The notes beneath the pieces were generated by a model. The model did not search any database. It was not told the origin of the DNA and was given only the letters and a program-made list of their open reading frames with translations. A program made the translations under genes and the position numbers. Positions 35,679 through 50,657 of a stretch of DNA of 64,000 nt are shown here, in pieces. The stretch is taken from the NCBI GenBank assembly GCA_963082875.1, contig OY720102.1:12126990-12190989 (forward strand), written 5' to 3'. The DNA comes from Corella eumyota. Its lineage: Eukaryota > Chordata > Ascidiacea > Phlebobranchia > Corellidae. Numbering within the stretch: position 1 is the first letter of the stretch; each line of letters starts with the position of its first letter.

Positions 35679-36007
35679 TACGAACCTTGTGCTTACAAGG
35701 CTCGCCCATTTCGCGATTCAAATTTGCAAAGTAGAGCCAGGCAACTTTATAATTAGCAACATTTGTGTTTAGTATGTAAAAAGGCGTCGACACAAGCTAA
35801 CGGCGGCCTCCTGTGGCGCACAGGTCGCCGTTAATTAATTACTGCGGCGATAATTAGGGTGTCTGTGAACAGATACCCCGCTTCGAAAAACCGTCAACCT
35901 GTACACGGGGTGCGAAGCAACTATTGGAATAAAATGAATTAGCCAATAGCGGCCGCGAACAGAATGACAGACCGCGCGAATTCGATCGGATTCCGCCATT
36001 TTTGGGC

Positions 36008-36196
36008 ATCGCTTCTCGGCCCCTAGGGCTAAGATCAAGTGTAGTATCTGTTCTTCTCAGTTGTAATACCTGGGACGCTAGGCATCGCCTAGCTCTTTGT
36101 ATTATGCGGATTTTTGAATACAGAACGCGGAACTGAAGCTTGCTTCGTCCCGTTCACGGGTTGTCCTGGTATTGCACTACCTCCAGGCTCGGCCCA
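36008..36196 (+). ncRNA. U2: U2 snRNA gene (copy 10)
   Basis: An uninterrupted 189-nt copy. Its 5' flank has GGTGTCTGTG, shared only with the next copy 1701 bp downstream. Confidence 0.95.
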
Positions 36197-36429
36197 CGAT
36201 CCTGCTGCGGCAGGATTATCTATTATTACATCACTCTATATATACATAGCTTTTGTCACATTTTCGTTGTTTTCTTAGTTAACTTTTATTACAAATTGGT
36301 TGAGTAAGCTTATTTAGCGCTTTCATATCGTCTTAGGCAAAAATTAAACTAAGATTGCATGCACCCTAAGGCGACCGGCATAACTTACCCAGGCAGCAAC
36401 ATGTCCACATTTTTGCACCGATTTAGTCT

Positions 36430-37379
36430 GCGACTTGATTAAAAAAAACTCCGTTTCAAAAACGGGTAACTTACCTTATTCAAATAGAATGCCCGAACAT
36501 GCCGGTCGACAAAACCAGTCTAAACGATCGAGCAAGGCGCTTGTCGCGTAAAGAATTTAAAGCGAAATGCAGGAGAAAACGACGCACGTTTTTACGACCA
36601 CCTAACAGCACAGGCCATGCGCTTACAACGATCGCACATTTCGCGATATTTTATGTACAGGCACTTGTACCAATTTCTTATGCGACTAGTTTTGATTAAA
36701 AAAAACTCCGTTTCAAGAACGGGTAACTTACCTTATTCAAATAGAATGCCCGAACATGCCGGTCGACAAAACCAGTCTAAACGACCGAGCAAGGCGCTTG
36801 TCGCTTAAAGAATTTAAAGCGAAATGCAGGAGAAAACGACGCACGTTTTTACGACCACCTAACAGCACGGGCCATGCGCTTACAACGATCGCACATTTCG
36901 CGATATTTTATGTACAGGCACTTAATCCAATTTCTTATGCGACTAGTTTTAATTAAAAAAAACTCCGTTTCAAGAACGGGTAACTTACCTTATTCAAATA
37001 GAATGCCCGAACATGCCGGTCGACAAAACCAGTCTAAACGACCGAGCAAGGCGCTTGTCGCGTAAAGAATTTAAAGCGAAATGCAGGAGAAAACGACGCA
37101 CGTTTTTACGACCACCTAACAGCACGGGCCATGCGCTTACAACGATCGCACATTTCGCGATATTTTATGTACACGCACTTGTACCAATTTCTTATGCGAC
37201 TAGTTTTGATTAAAAAAAACTCTGTTTCAAGAACGGGTAACTTACCTTATTCAAATAGAATGCCCGAACATGCCGGGCGACAAAACCAGTCTAAACGACC
37301 GAGCAAGGCGCTTGTCGCGTAAAGAATTTAAAGCGAAATGCAGGAGAAAACGACGCACGTTTTTACGACCACCTAACAG
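36430..37379 (-). ncRNA. SL RNA gene block 11, four copies
   Basis: SL exons start at 36475, 36732, 36989 and 37246. Blocks 10 and 11 end in the same rare variant, CTCTGTTTC, in the hairpin arm of the last copy. Their following U2 flanks share GGTGTCTGTG. This shows a recent 1701-bp tandem duplication of U2 cassette plus four SL units. Confidence 0.92.
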
Positions 37380-37708
37380 TACGAACCTTGTGCTTACAAG
37401 GCTCGCCCATTTCGCGATTCAAATTTGCAAAGTAGAGCCAGGCAACTTTATAATTAGCAACATTTGTGTTTAGTATGTAAAAAGGCGTCGACACAAGCTA
37501 ACGGCGGCCTCCTGTGGCGCACAGGTCGCCGTTAATTAATTACTGCGGCGATAATTAGGGTGTCTGTGAACAGATACCCCGCTTCGAAAAACCGTCAACC
37601 TGTACACGGGGTGCGAAGCAACTATTGGAATAAAATGAATTAGCCAATAGCGGCCGCGAACAGAATGACAGACCGCGCGAATTCGATCGGATTCCGCCAT
37701 TTTTGGGC

Positions 37709-37897
37709 ATCGCTTCTCGGCCCCTAGGGCTAAGATCAAGTGTAGTATCTGTTCTTCTCAGTTGTAATACCTGGGACGCTAGGCATCGCCTAGCTCTTTG
37801 TATTATGCGGATTTTTGAATACAGAACGCGGAACTGAAGCTTGCTTCGTCCCGTTCACGGGTTGTCCTGGTATTGCACTACCTCCAGGCTCGGCCCA
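37709..37897 (+). ncRNA. U2: U2 snRNA gene (copy 11)
   Basis: An uninterrupted 189-nt copy and the tandem duplicate of copy 10, with the same flank variant. Its 3' flank has GCGACATGATT where others have GCGACTTGATT. Confidence 0.95.
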
Positions 37898-38130
37898 CGA
37901 TCCTGCTGCGGCAGGATTATCTATTATTACATCACTCTATATATACATAGCTTTTGTCACATTTTCGTTGTTTTCTTAGTTAACTTTTATTACAAATTGG
38001 TTGAGTAAGCTTATTTAGCGCTTTCATATCGTCTTAGGCAAAAATTAAACTAAGATTGCATGCACCCTAAGGCGACCGGCATAACTTACCCAGGCAGCAA
38101 CATGTCCACATTTTTGCACCGATTTAGTCT

Positions 38131-41100
38131 GCGACATGATTAAAAAAAACTCCGTTTCAAAAACGGGTAACTTACCTTATTCAAATAGAATGCCCGAACA
38201 TGCCGGTCGACAAAACCAGTCTAAACGATCGAGCAAGGCGCTTGTCGCGTAAAGAATTTAAAGCGAAATGCAGGAGAAAACGACGCACGTTTTTACGACC
38301 CCCTAACAGCACAGGCCATGCGCTTACAACGATCGCACATTTCGCGATATTTTATGTACACGAACTTGTACCAAATTCTTATGCGACTAGTTTTGATTAA
38401 AAAAAACTCCGTTTCAAGAACGGGTAACTTACCTTATTCAAATAGAATGCCCGAACATGCCGGTCGACAAAACCAGTCTAAACGACCGAGCAAGGCGCTT
38501 GTCGCGTAAAGAATTTAAAGCGAAATGCAGGAGAAAACGACGCACGTTTTTACGACCACCTAACAGCACGGGCCATGCGCTTACAACGATCGCACATTTC
38601 GCGATATTTTATGTACACGCACTTGTACCAATTTCTTATGCGACTAGTTTTGATTAAAAAAAACTCCGTTTCAAGAACGGGTAACTTACCTTATTCAAAT
38701 AGAATGCCCGAACATGCCGGTCGACAAAACCAGTCTAAACGACCGAGCAAGGCGCTTGTCGCGTAAAGAATTTAAAGCGAAATGCAGGAGAAAACGACGC
38801 ACGTTTTTACGACCACCTAACAGCACGGGCCATGCGCTTACAACGATCGCACATTTCGCGATATTTTATGTACAGGCACTTAATCCAATTTCTTATGCGA
38901 CTAGTTTTAATTAAAAAAAACTCCGTTTCAAGAACGGGTAACTTACCTTATTCAAATAGAATGCCCGAACATGCCGGTCGACAAAACCAGTCTAAACGAC
39001 CGAGCAAGGCGCTTGTCGCGTAAAGAATTTAAATCGAAATGCAGGAGAAAACGACGCACGTTTTTACGACCACCTAACAGCACGGGCCATGCGCTTACAA
39101 CGATCGCACATTTCGCGATATTTTATGTACGTGCACTTGTACCAATTCTTATGCGACTAGTTTTGATTAAAAAAAACTCCGTTTCAAGAACGGGTAACTT
39201 ACCTTATTCAAATAGAATGCCCGAACATGCCGCTCGACAAATCCAGTCTAAACGACCGAGCAAGACGCTTGTCGCGTAAAGAATTTAAAGCGAAATGCAG
39301 GAGAAAACGACGCACGTTTTTACGACCACCTAACAGCACGGGCCATGCGCTTACAACGATCGCACATTTCGCGATATTTTATGTACACGCACTTGTACCA
39401 ATTTCTTATGCGACTTGTTTTGATTAAAAAAAAATCCGTTTCAAGAACGGGTAACTTACCTTATTCAAATAGAATGCCCGAACATGCCGGGCGACAAAAC
39501 CAGTCTAAACGACCGAGCAAGGCGCTTGTCGCGTAAAGAATTTAAAGCGAAATGCAGGAGAAAACGACGCACGTTTTTACGACCACCTAACAGCACAGGC
39601 CATGCGCTTACAACGATCGCCCATTTCGCGATATTTTATGTACACGCACTTGTACCAATTTCTTATGCGACTTGTTTTGATTAAAAAAAACTCCGTTTCA
39701 AGAACGGGTAACTTACCTTATTCAAATAGAATGCCCGAACATGCCGGCCGACAAAACCAGTCTAAACGACCGAGCAAGGCGCTTGTCGCGTAAAGAATTT
39801 AAAGCGAAATGCAGGAGAAAACGACGCACGTTTTTACGACCACCTAACAGCACAGGCCATGCGCTTACAACGATCGCACATTTCGCGATATTTTATGTAC
39901 AGGCACTTGTACCAATTTCTTATGCGACTAGTTTTGATTAAAAAAAACTCCGTTTCAAGAACGGGTAACTTACCTTATTCAAATAGAATGCCCGAACATG
40001 CCGGTCGACAAAACCAGTCTAAACGACCGAGCAAGGCGCTTGTCGCTTAAAGAATTTAAAGCGAAATGCAGGAGAAAACGACGCACGTTTTTACGACCAC
40101 CTAACAGCACGGGCCATGCGCTTACAACGATCGCACATTTCGCGATATTTTATGTACACGCACTTGTACCAATTTCTTATGCGACTAGTTTTGATTAAAA
40201 AAAACTCCGTTTCAAGAACGGGTAACTTACCTTATTCAAATAGAATGCCCGAACATGCCGGGCGACAAAACCAGTCTAAACGACCGAGCAAGGCGCTTGT
40301 CGCGTAAAGAATTTAAAGCGAAATGCAGGAGAAAACGACGCACGTTTTTACGACCACCTAACAGCACGGGCCATGCGCTTACAACGATCGCACATTTCGC
40401 GATATTTTATGTACACGCACTTGTACCAATTTCTTATGCGACTAGTTTTGATTAAAAAAAACTCCGTTTCAAGAACGGGTAACTTACCTTATTCAAATAG
40501 AATGCCCGAACATGCCGGTCGACAAAACCAGTCTAAACGACCGAGCAAGGCGCTTGACGCCAAAAAGATTAAAAAAAACTCCGTTTCAAGAACGGGTAAC
40601 TTACCTTATTCAAATAGAATGCCCGAACATGCCGGTCGACAAAACCAGTCTAAACGACCGAGCAAGGCGCTTGTCGCTTAAAGAATTTAAAGCGAAATGC
40701 AGGAGAAAACGACGCACGTTTTTACGACCACCTAACAGCACGGGCCATGCGCTTACAACGATCGCACATTTCGCGATATTTTATGTACACGCACTTGTAC
40801 CAATTTCTTATGCGACTAGTTTTGATTAAAAAAAACTCCGTTTCAAGAACGGGTAACTTACCTTATTCAAATAGAATGCCCGAACATGCCGGTCGACAAA
40901 ACCAGTCTAAACGACCGAGCAAGGCGCTTGTCGCGTAAAGAATTTAAAGCGAAATGCAGGAGAAAACGACGCACGTTTTTACGACCACCTAACAGCACGG
41001 GCCATGCGCTTACAACGATCGCACATTTCGCGATATTTTATGTACAGGCACTTAATCCAATTTCTTATGCGACTAGTTTTAATTAAAAAAAACTCCGTTT

Positions 41101-44100
41101 CAAGAACGGGTAACTTACCTTATTCAAATAGAATGCCCGAACATGCCGGTCGACAAAACCAGTCTAAACGACCGAGCAAGGCGCTTGTCGCGTAAAGAAT
41201 TTAAAGCGAAATGCAGGAGAAAACGACGCACGTTTTTACGACCACCTAACAGCACGGGCCATGCGCTTACAACGATCGCACATTTCGCGATATTTTATGT
41301 ACGTGCACTTGTACCAATTCTTATGCGACTAGTTTTGATTAAAAAAAACTCCGTTTCAAGAACGGGTAACTTACCTTATTCAAATAGAATGCCCGAACAT
41401 GCCGCTCGACAAATCCAGTCTAAACGACCGAGCAAGACGCTTGTCGCGTAAAGAATTTAAAGCGAAATGCAGGAGAAAACGACGCACGTTTTTACGACCA
41501 CCTAACAGCACGGGCCATGCGCTTACAACGATCGCACATTTCGCGATATTTTATGTACACGCACTTGTACCAATTTCTTATGCGACTTGTTTTGATTAAA
41601 AAAAAATCCGTTTCAAGAACGGGTAACTTACCTTATTCAAATAGAATGCCCGAACATGCCGGGCGACAAAACCAGTCTAAACGACCGAGCAAGGCGCTTG
41701 TCGCGTAAAGAATTTAAAGCGAAATGCAGGAGAAAACGACGCACGTTTTTACGACCACCTAACAGCACAGGCCATGCGCTTACAACGATCGCCCATTTCG
41801 CGATATTTTATGTACACGCACTTGTACCAATTTCTTATGCGACTTGTTTTGATTAAAAAAAACTCCGTTTCAAGAACGGGTAACTTACCTTATTCAAATA
41901 GAATGCCCGAACATGCCGGCCGACAAAACCAGTCTAAACGACCGAGCAAGGCGCTTGTCGCGTAAAGAATTTAAAGCGAAATGCAGGAGAAAACGACGCA
42001 CGTTTTTACGACCACCTAACAGCACGGGCCATGCGCTTACAACGATCGCACATTTCGCGATATTTTATGTACAGGCACTTAATCCAATTTCTTATGCGAC
42101 TAGTTTTAATTAAAAAAAACTCCGTTTCAAGAACGGGTAACTTACCTTATTCAAATAGAATGCCCGAACATGCCGGTCGACAAAACCAGTCTAAACGACC
42201 GAGCAAGGCGCTTGTCGCGTAAAGAATTTAAAGCGAAATGCAGGAGAAAACGACGCACGTTTTTACGACCACCTAACAGCACGGGCCATGCGCTTACAAC
42301 GATCGCACATTTCGCGATATTTTATGTACGTGCACTTGTACCAATTCTTATGCGACTAGTTTTGATTAAAAAAAACTCCGTTTCAAGAACGGGTAACTTA
42401 CCTTATTCAAATAGAATGCCCGAACATGCCGCTCGACAAATCCAGTCTAAACGACCGAGCAAGACGCTTGTCGCGTAAAGAATTTAAAGCGAAATGCAGG
42501 AGAAAACGACGCACGTTTTTACGACCACCTAACAGCACGGGCCATGCGCTTACAACGATCGCACATTTCGCGATATTTTATGTACACGCACTTGTACCAA
42601 TTTCTTATGCGACTTGTTTTGATTAAAAAAAAATCCGTTTCAAGAACGGGTAACTTACCTTATTCAAATAGAATGCCCGAACATGCCGGGCGACAAAACC
42701 AGTCTAAACGACCGAGCAAGGCGCTTGTCGCGTAAAGAATTTAAAGCGAAATGCAGGAGAAAACGACGCACGTTTTTACGACCACCTAACAGCACAGGCC
42801 ATGCGCTTACAACGATCGCCCATTTCGCGATATTTTATGTACACGCACTTGTACCAATTTCTTATGCGACTTGTTTTGATTAAAAAAAACTCCGTTTCAA
42901 GAACGGGTAACTTACCTTATTCAAATAGAATGCTCGAACATGCCGGCCGACAAAACCAGTCTAAACGACCGAGCAAGGCGCTTGTCGCGTAAAGAATTTA
43001 AAGCGAAATGCAGGAGAAAACGACGCACGTTTTTACGACCACCTAACAGCACAGGCCATGCGCTTACAACGATCGCACATTTCGCGATATTTTATGTACA
43101 GGCACTTGTACCAATTTCTTATGCGACTAGTTTTGATTAAAAAAAACTCCGTTTCAAGAACGGGTAACTTACCTTATTCAAATAGAATGCCCGAACATGC
43201 CGGTCGACAAAACCAGTCTAAACGACCGAGCAAGGCGCTTGTCGCTTAAAGAATTTAAAGCGAAATGCAGGAGAAAACGACGCACGTTTTTACGACCACC
43301 TAACAGCACGGGCCATGCGCTTACAACGATCGCACATTTCGCGATATTTTATGTACAGGCACTTAATCCAATTTCTTATGCGACTAGTTTTAATTAAAAA
43401 AAACTCCGTTTCAAGAACGGGTAACTTACCTTATTCAAATAGAATGCCCGAACATGCCGGTCGACAAAACCAGTCTAAACGACCGAGCAAGGCGCTTGTC
43501 GCTTAAAGAATTTAAAGCGAAATGCAGGAGAAAACGACGCACGTTTTTACGACCACCTAACAGCACAGGCCATGCGCTTACAACGATCGCACATTTCGCG
43601 ATATTTTATGTACAGGCACTTAATCCAATTTCTTATGCGACTAGTTTTAATTAAAAAAAACTCCGTTTCAAGAACGGGTAACTTACCTTATTCAAATAGA
43701 ATGCCCGAACATGCCGGTCGACAAAACCAGTCTAAACGACCGAGCAAGGCGCTTGTCGCTTAAAGAATTTAAAGCGAAATGCAGGAGAAAACGACGCACG
43801 TTTTTACGACCACCTAACAGCACAGGCCATGCGCTTACAACGATCGCACATTTCGCGATATTTTATGTACAGGCACTTAATCCAATTTCTTATGCGACTA
43901 GTTTTAATTAAAAAAAACTCCGTTTCAAGAACGGGTAACTTACCTTATTCAAATAGAATGCCCGAACATGCCGGTCGACAAAACCAGTCTAAACGACCGA
44001 GCAAGGCGCTTGTCGCGTAAAGAATTTAAAGCGAAATGCAGGAGAAAACGACGCACGTTTTTACGACCACCTAACAGCACGGGCCATGCGCTTACAACGA

Positions 44101-47100
44101 TCGCACATTTCGCGATATTTTATGTACGTGCACTTGAACCAATTCTTATGCGACTAGTTTTGATTAAAAAAAACTCCGTTTCAAGAACGGGTAACTTACC
44201 TTATTCAAATAGAATGCCCGAACATGCCGCTCGACAAATCCAGTCTAAACGACCGAGCAAGACGCTTGTCGCGTAAAGAATTTAAAGCGAAATGCAGGAG
44301 AAAACGACGCACGTTTTTACGACCACCTAACAGCACGGGCCATGCACTTACAACGATCGCACATTTCGCGATATTTTATGTACACGCACTTGTACCAATT
44401 TCTTATGCGACTTGTTTTGATTAAAAAAAAATCCGTTTCAAGAACGGGTAACTTACCTTATTCAAATAGAATGCCCGAACATGCCGGGCGACAAAACCAG
44501 TCTAAACGACCGAGCAAGGCGCTTGTCGCGTAAAGAATTTAAAGCGAAATGCAGGAGAAAACGACGCACGTTTTTACGACCACCTAACAGCACGGGCCAT
44601 GCGCTTACAACGATCGCACATTTCGCGATATTTTATGTACAGGCACTTAACCCAATTTCTTATGCGACTAGTTTTAATTAAAAAAAACTCCGTTTCAAGA
44701 ACGGGTAACTTACCTTATTCAAATAGAATGCCCGAACATGCCGGTCGACAAAACCAGTCTAAACGACCGAGCAAGGCGCTTGTCGCGTAAAGAATTTAAA
44801 GCGAAATGCAGGAGAAAACGACGCACGTTTTTACGACCACCTAACAGCACGGGCCATGCGCTTACAACGATCGCACATTTCGCGATATTTTATGTACACG
44901 CACTTGTACCAATTTCTTATGCGACTAGTTTTGATTAAAAAAAACTCCGTTTCAAGAACGGGTAACTTACCTTATTCAAATAGAATGCCCGAACATGCCG
45001 GTCGACAAAACCAGTCTAAACGACCGAGCAAGGCGCTTGTCGCGTAAAGAATTTAAAGCGAAATGCAGGAGAAAACGACGCACGTTTTTACGACCACCTA
45101 ACAGCACGGGCCATGCGCTTACAACGATCGCACATTTCGCGATATTTTATGTACAGGCACTTAATCCAATTTCTTATGCGACTAGTTTTAATTAAAAAAA
45201 ACTCCGTTTCAAGAACGGGTAACTTACCTTATTCAAATAGAATGCCCGAACATGCCGGTCGACAAAACCAGTCTAAACGACCGAGCAAGGCGCTTGTCGC
45301 GTAAAGAATTTAAAGCGAAATGCAGGAGAAAACGACGCACGTTTTTACGACCACCTAACAGCACGGGCCATGCGCTTACAACGATCGCACATTTCGCGAT
45401 ATTTTATGTACACGCACTTGTACCAATTTCTTATGCGACTTGTTTTGATTAAAAAAAAATCCGTTTCAAGAACGGGTAACTTACCTTATTCAAATAGAAT
45501 GCCCGAACATGCCGGGCGACAAAACCAGTCTAAACGACCGAGCAAGGCGCTTGTCGCGTAAAGAATTTAAAGCGAAATGCAGGAGAAAACGACGCACGTT
45601 TTTACGACCACCTAACAGCACAGGCCATGCGCTTACAACGATCGCCCATTTCGCGATATTTTATGTACACGCACTTGTACCAATTTCTTATGCGACTTGT
45701 TTTGATTAAAAAAAACTCCGTTTCAAGAACGGGTAACTTACCTTATTCAAATAGAATGCCCGAACATGCCGGCCGACAAAACCAGTCTAAACGACCGAGC
45801 AAGGCGCTTGTCGCGTAAAGAATTTAAAGCGAAATGCAGGAGAAAACGACGCACGTTTTTACGACCACCTAACAGCACAGGCCATGCGCTTACAACGATC
45901 GCACATTTCGCGATATTTTATGTACAGGCACTTGTACCAATTTCTTATGCGACTAGTTTTGATTAAAAAAAACTCCGTTTCAAGAACGGGTAACTTACCT
46001 TATTCAAATAGAATGCCCGAACATGCCGGTCGACAAAACCAGTCTAAACGACCGAGCAAGGCGCTTGTCGCTTAAAGAATTTAAAGCGAAATGCAGGAGA
46101 AAACGACGCACGTTTTTACGACCACCTAACAGCACGGGCCATGCGCTTACAACGATCGCACATTTCGCGATATTTTATGTACAGGCACTTAATCCAATTT
46201 CTTATGCGACTAGTTTTAATTAAAAAAAACTACGTTTCAAGAACGGGTAACTTACCTTATTCAAATAGAATGCCCGAACATGCCGGTCGACAAAACCAGT
46301 CTAAACGACCGAGCAAGGCGCTTGTCGCGTAAAGAATTTAAAGCGAAATGCAGGAGAAAACGACGCACGTTTTTACGACCACCTAACAGCACGGGCCATG
46401 CGCTTACAACGATCGCACATTTCGCGATATTTTATGTACACGCACTTGTACCAATTTCTTATGCGACTTGTTTTGATTAAAAAAAAATACGTTTCAAGAA
46501 CGGGTAACTTACCTTATTCAAATAGAATGCCCGAACATGCCGGTCGACAAAACCAGTCTAAACGACCGAGCAAGGCGCTTGTCGCGTAAAGAATTTAAAG
46601 CGAAATGCAGGAGAAAACGACGCACGTTTTTACGACCACCTAACAGCACGGGCCATGCGCTTACAACGATCGCACATTTCGCGATATTTTATGTACGTGC
46701 ACTTGTACCAATTCTTATGCGACTAGTTTTGATTAAAAAAAACTCCGTTTCAAGAACGGGTAACTTACCTTATTCAAATAGAATGCCCGAACATGCCGGT
46801 CGACAAAACCAGTCTAAACGATCGAGCAAGGCGCTTGTCGCGTAAAGAATTTAAAGCGAAATGCAGGAGAAAACGACGCACGTTTTTACGACCCCCTAAC
46901 AGCACAGGCCATGCGCTTACAACGATCGCACATTTCGCGATATTTTATGTACACGAACTTGTACCAAATTCTTATGCGACTAGTTTTGATTAAAAAAAAC
47001 TCCGTTTCAAGAACGGGTAACTTACCTTATTCAAATAGAATGCCCGAACATGCCGGTCGACAAAACCAGTCTAAACGACCGAGCAAGGCGCTTGTCGCGT

Positions 47101-47416
47101 AAAGAATTTAAAGCGAAATGCAGGAGAAAACGACGCACGTTTTTACGACCACCTAACAGCACGGGCCATGCGCTTACAACGATCGCACATTTCGCGATAT
47201 TTTATGTACACGCACTTGTACCAATTTCTTATGCGACTAGTTTTGATTAAAAAAAACTCCGTTTCAAGAACGGGTAACTTACCTTATTCAAATAGAATGC
47301 CCGAACATGCCGGTCGACAAAACCAGTCTAAACGACCGAGCAAGGCGCTTGTCGCTTAAAGAATTTAAAGCGAAATGCAGGAGAAAACGACGCACGTTTT
47401 TACGACCACCTAACAG
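38131..47416 (-). ncRNA. SL RNA gene block 12, 37 copies
   Basis: SL exons start at 38176, 38433, 38690, 38947, 39203, 39460, 39717, 39974, 40231, 40488, 40605, 40862, 41119, 41375, 41632, 41889, 42146, 42402, 42659, 42916, 43173, 43430, 43687, 43944, 44200, 44457, 44714, 44971, 45228, 45485, 45742, 45999, 46256, 46513, 46769, 47026 and 47283. This is the longest block. It contains one 117-bp truncated unit (40488 to 40605). Three near-identical units at 43173, 43430 and 43687 indicate recent single-unit amplification. Confidence 0.92.
40488..40604. repeat. Truncated 117-bp SL unit
   Basis: This unit keeps a full SL gene but is cut at CGCTTG (40556). It is joined through ACGCCAAAAA to the GATTAAAAAAA of the next unit. 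The candidate PSE (CTTGTCGC on the plus strand) is altered, and about 140 bp between SL genes is missing. The gene at 40488 is therefore likely to have a damaged promoter. Confidence 0.75.
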
Positions 47417-47745
47417 TACGAACCTTGTGCTTACAAGGCTCGCCCATTTCGCGATTCAAATTTGCAAAGTAGAGCCAGGCAACTTTATAATTAGCAACAT
47501 TTGTGTTTAGTATGTAAAAAGGCGTCGACACAAGCTAACGGCGGCCTCCTGTGGCGCACAGGTCGCCGTTAATTAATTACTGCGGCGATAATTAGGGTGG
47601 CTGTGAACAGATACCCCGCTTCGAAAAACCGTCAACCTGTACACGGGGTGCGAAGCAACTATTGGAATAAAATGAATTAGCCAATAGCGGCCGCGAACAG
47701 AATGACAGACCGCGCGAATTCGATCGGATTCCGCCATTTTTGGGC

Positions 47746-47934
47746 ATCGCTTCTCGGCCCCTAGGGCTAAGATCAAGTGTAGTATCTGTTCTTCTCAGTT
47801 GTAATACCTGGGACGCTAGGCATCGCCTAGCTCTTTGTATTATGCGGATTTTTGAATACAGAACGCGGAACTGAAGCTTGCTTCGTCCCGTTCACGGGTT
47901 GTCCTGGTATTGCACTACCTCCAGGCTCGGCCCA
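47746..47934 (+). ncRNA. U2: U2 snRNA gene (copy 12)
   Basis: An uninterrupted 189-nt copy with all landmarks. It follows the longest SL block (37 genes). Confidence 0.95.
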
Positions 47935-48167
47935 CGATCCTGCTGCGGCAGGATTATCTATTATTACATCACTCTATATATACATAGCTTTTGTCACATT
48001 TTCGTTGTTTTCTTAGTTAACTTTTATTACAAATTGGTTGAGTAAGCTTATTTAGCGCTTTCATATCGTCTTAGGCAAAAATAAAACTAAGATTGCATGC
48101 ACCCTAAGGCGACCGGCATAACTTACCCAGGCAGCAACATGTCCACATTTTTGCACCGATTTAGTCT

Positions 48168-50657
48168 GCGACTTGATTAAAAAAAACTCCGTTTCAAAAA
48201 CGGGTAACTTACCTTATTCAAATAGAATGCCCGAACATGCCGGTCGACAAAACCAGTCTAAACGATCGAGCAAGGCGCTTGTCGCGTAAAGAATTTAAAG
48301 CGAAATGCAGGAGAAAACGACGCACGTTTTTACGACCCCCTAACAGCACAGGCCATGCGCTTACAACGATCGCACATTTCGCGATATTTTATGTACACGA
48401 ACTTGTACCAAATTCTTATGCGACTAGTTTTGATTAAAAAAAACTCCGTTTCAAGAACGGGTAACTTACCTTATTCAAATAGAATGCCCGAACATGCCGG
48501 TCGACAAAACCAGTCTAAACGACCGAGCAAGGCGCTTGTCGCGTAAAGAATTTAAAGCGAAATGCAGGAGAAAACGACGCACGTTTTTACGACCACCTAA
48601 CAGCACGGGCCATGCGCTTACAACGATCGCACATTTCGCGATATTTTATGTACACGCACTTGTACCAATTTCTTATGCGACTAGTTTTGATTAAAAAAAA
48701 CTCCGTTTCAAGAACGGGTAACTTACCTTATTCAAATAGAATGCCCGAACATGCCGGTCGACAAAACCAGTCTAAACGACCGAGCAAGGCGCTTGTCGCG
48801 TAAAGAAATTAAAGCGAAATGCAGGAGAAAACGACGCACGTTTTTACGACCACCTAACAGCACGGGCCATGCGCTTACAACGATCGCACATTTCGCGATA
48901 TTTTATGTACAGGCACTTAATCCAATTTCTTATGCGACTAGTTTTGATTAAAAAAACTCCGTTTCAAGAACGGGTAACTTACCTTATTCAAATAGAATGC
49001 CCGAACATGCCGGTCGACAAAACCAGTCTAAACGACCGAGCAAGGCGCTTGTCGCGTAAAGAAATTAAAGCGAAATGCAGGAGAAAACGACGCACGTTTT
49101 TACGACCACCTAACAGCACGGGCCATGCGCTTACAACGATCGCACATTTCGCGATATTTTATGTACAGGCACTTAATCCAATTTCTTATGCGACTAGTTT
49201 TAATTAAAAAAAACTCCGTTTCAAGAACGGGTAACTTACCTTATTCAAATAGAATGCCCGAACATGCCGGTCGACAAAACCAGTCTAAACGACCGAGCAA
49301 GGCGCTTGTCGCGTAAAGAATTTAAAGCGAAATGCAGGAGAAAACGACGCACGTTTTTACGACCACCTAACAGCACGGGCCATGCGCTTACAACGATCGC
49401 ACATTTCGCGATATTTTATGTACGTGCACTTGTACCAATTCTTATGCGACTAGTTTTGATTAAAAAAAACTCCGTTTCAAGAACGGGTAACTTACCTTAT
49501 TCAAATAGAATGCCCGAACATGCCGCTCGACAAATCCAGTCTAAATGACCGAGCAAGACGCTTGTCGCGTAAAGAATTTAAAGCGAAATGCAGGAGAAAA
49601 CGACGCACGTTTTTACGACCACCTAACAGCACGGGCCATGCGCTTACAACGATCGCACATTTCGCGATATTTTATGTACACGCACTTGTACCAATTTCTT
49701 ATGCGACTTGTTTTGATTAAAAAAAAATCCGTTTCAAGAACGGGTAACTTACCTTATTCAAATAGAATGCCCGAACATGCCGGGCGACAAAACCAGTCTA
49801 AACGACCGAGCAAGGCGCTTGTCGCGTAAAGAATTTAAAGCGAAATGCAGGAGAAAACGACGCACGTTTTTACGACCACCTAACAGCACAGGCCATGCGC
49901 TTACAACGATCGCCCATTTCGCGATATTTTATGTACACGCACTTGTACCAATTTCTTATGCGACTTGTTTTGATTAAAAAAAACTCCGTTTCAAGAACGG
50001 GTAACTTACCTTATTCAAATAGAATGCCCGAACATGCCGGCCGACAAAACCAGTCTAAACGACCGAGCAAGGCGCTTGTCGCGTAAAGAATTTAAAGCGA
50101 AATGCAGGAGAAAACGACGCACGTTTTTACGACCACCTAACAGCACAGGCCATGCGCTTACAACGATCGCACATTTCGCGATATTTTATGTACAGGCACT
50201 TGTACCAATATCTTATGCGACTAGTTTTGATTAAAAAAAACTCCGTTTCAAGAACGGGTAACTTACCTTATTCAAATAGAATGCCCGAACATGCCGGTCG
50301 ACAAAACCAGTCTAAACGACCGAGCAAGGCGCTTGTCGCTTAAAGAATTTAAAGCGAAATGCAGGAGAAAACGACGCACGTTTTTACGACCACCTAACAG
50401 CACGGGCCATGCGCTTACAACGATCGCACATTTCGCGATATTTTATGTACACGCACTTGTACCAATTTCTTATGCGACTAGTTTTGATTAAAAAAAACTC
50501 CGTTTCAAGAACGGGTAACTTACCTTATTCAAATAGAATGCCCGAACATGCCGGGCGACAAAACCAGTCTAAACGACCGAGCAAGGCGCTTGTCGCGTAA
50601 AGAATTTAAAGCGAAATGCAGGAAAAATCGACGCACGTTTTTACGACCACCTAACAG
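48168..50657 (-). ncRNA. SL RNA gene block 13, ten copies
   Basis: SL exons start at 48213, 48470, 48727, 48983, 49240, 49496, 49753, 50010, 50267 and 50524. Copies at 48727 and 48983 are followed by the private variant GAAATTAAAG, a local single-unit duplication. The upstream region of the last copy has a cluster of changes near 50624 (GGAAAAATCG). Confidence 0.92.
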
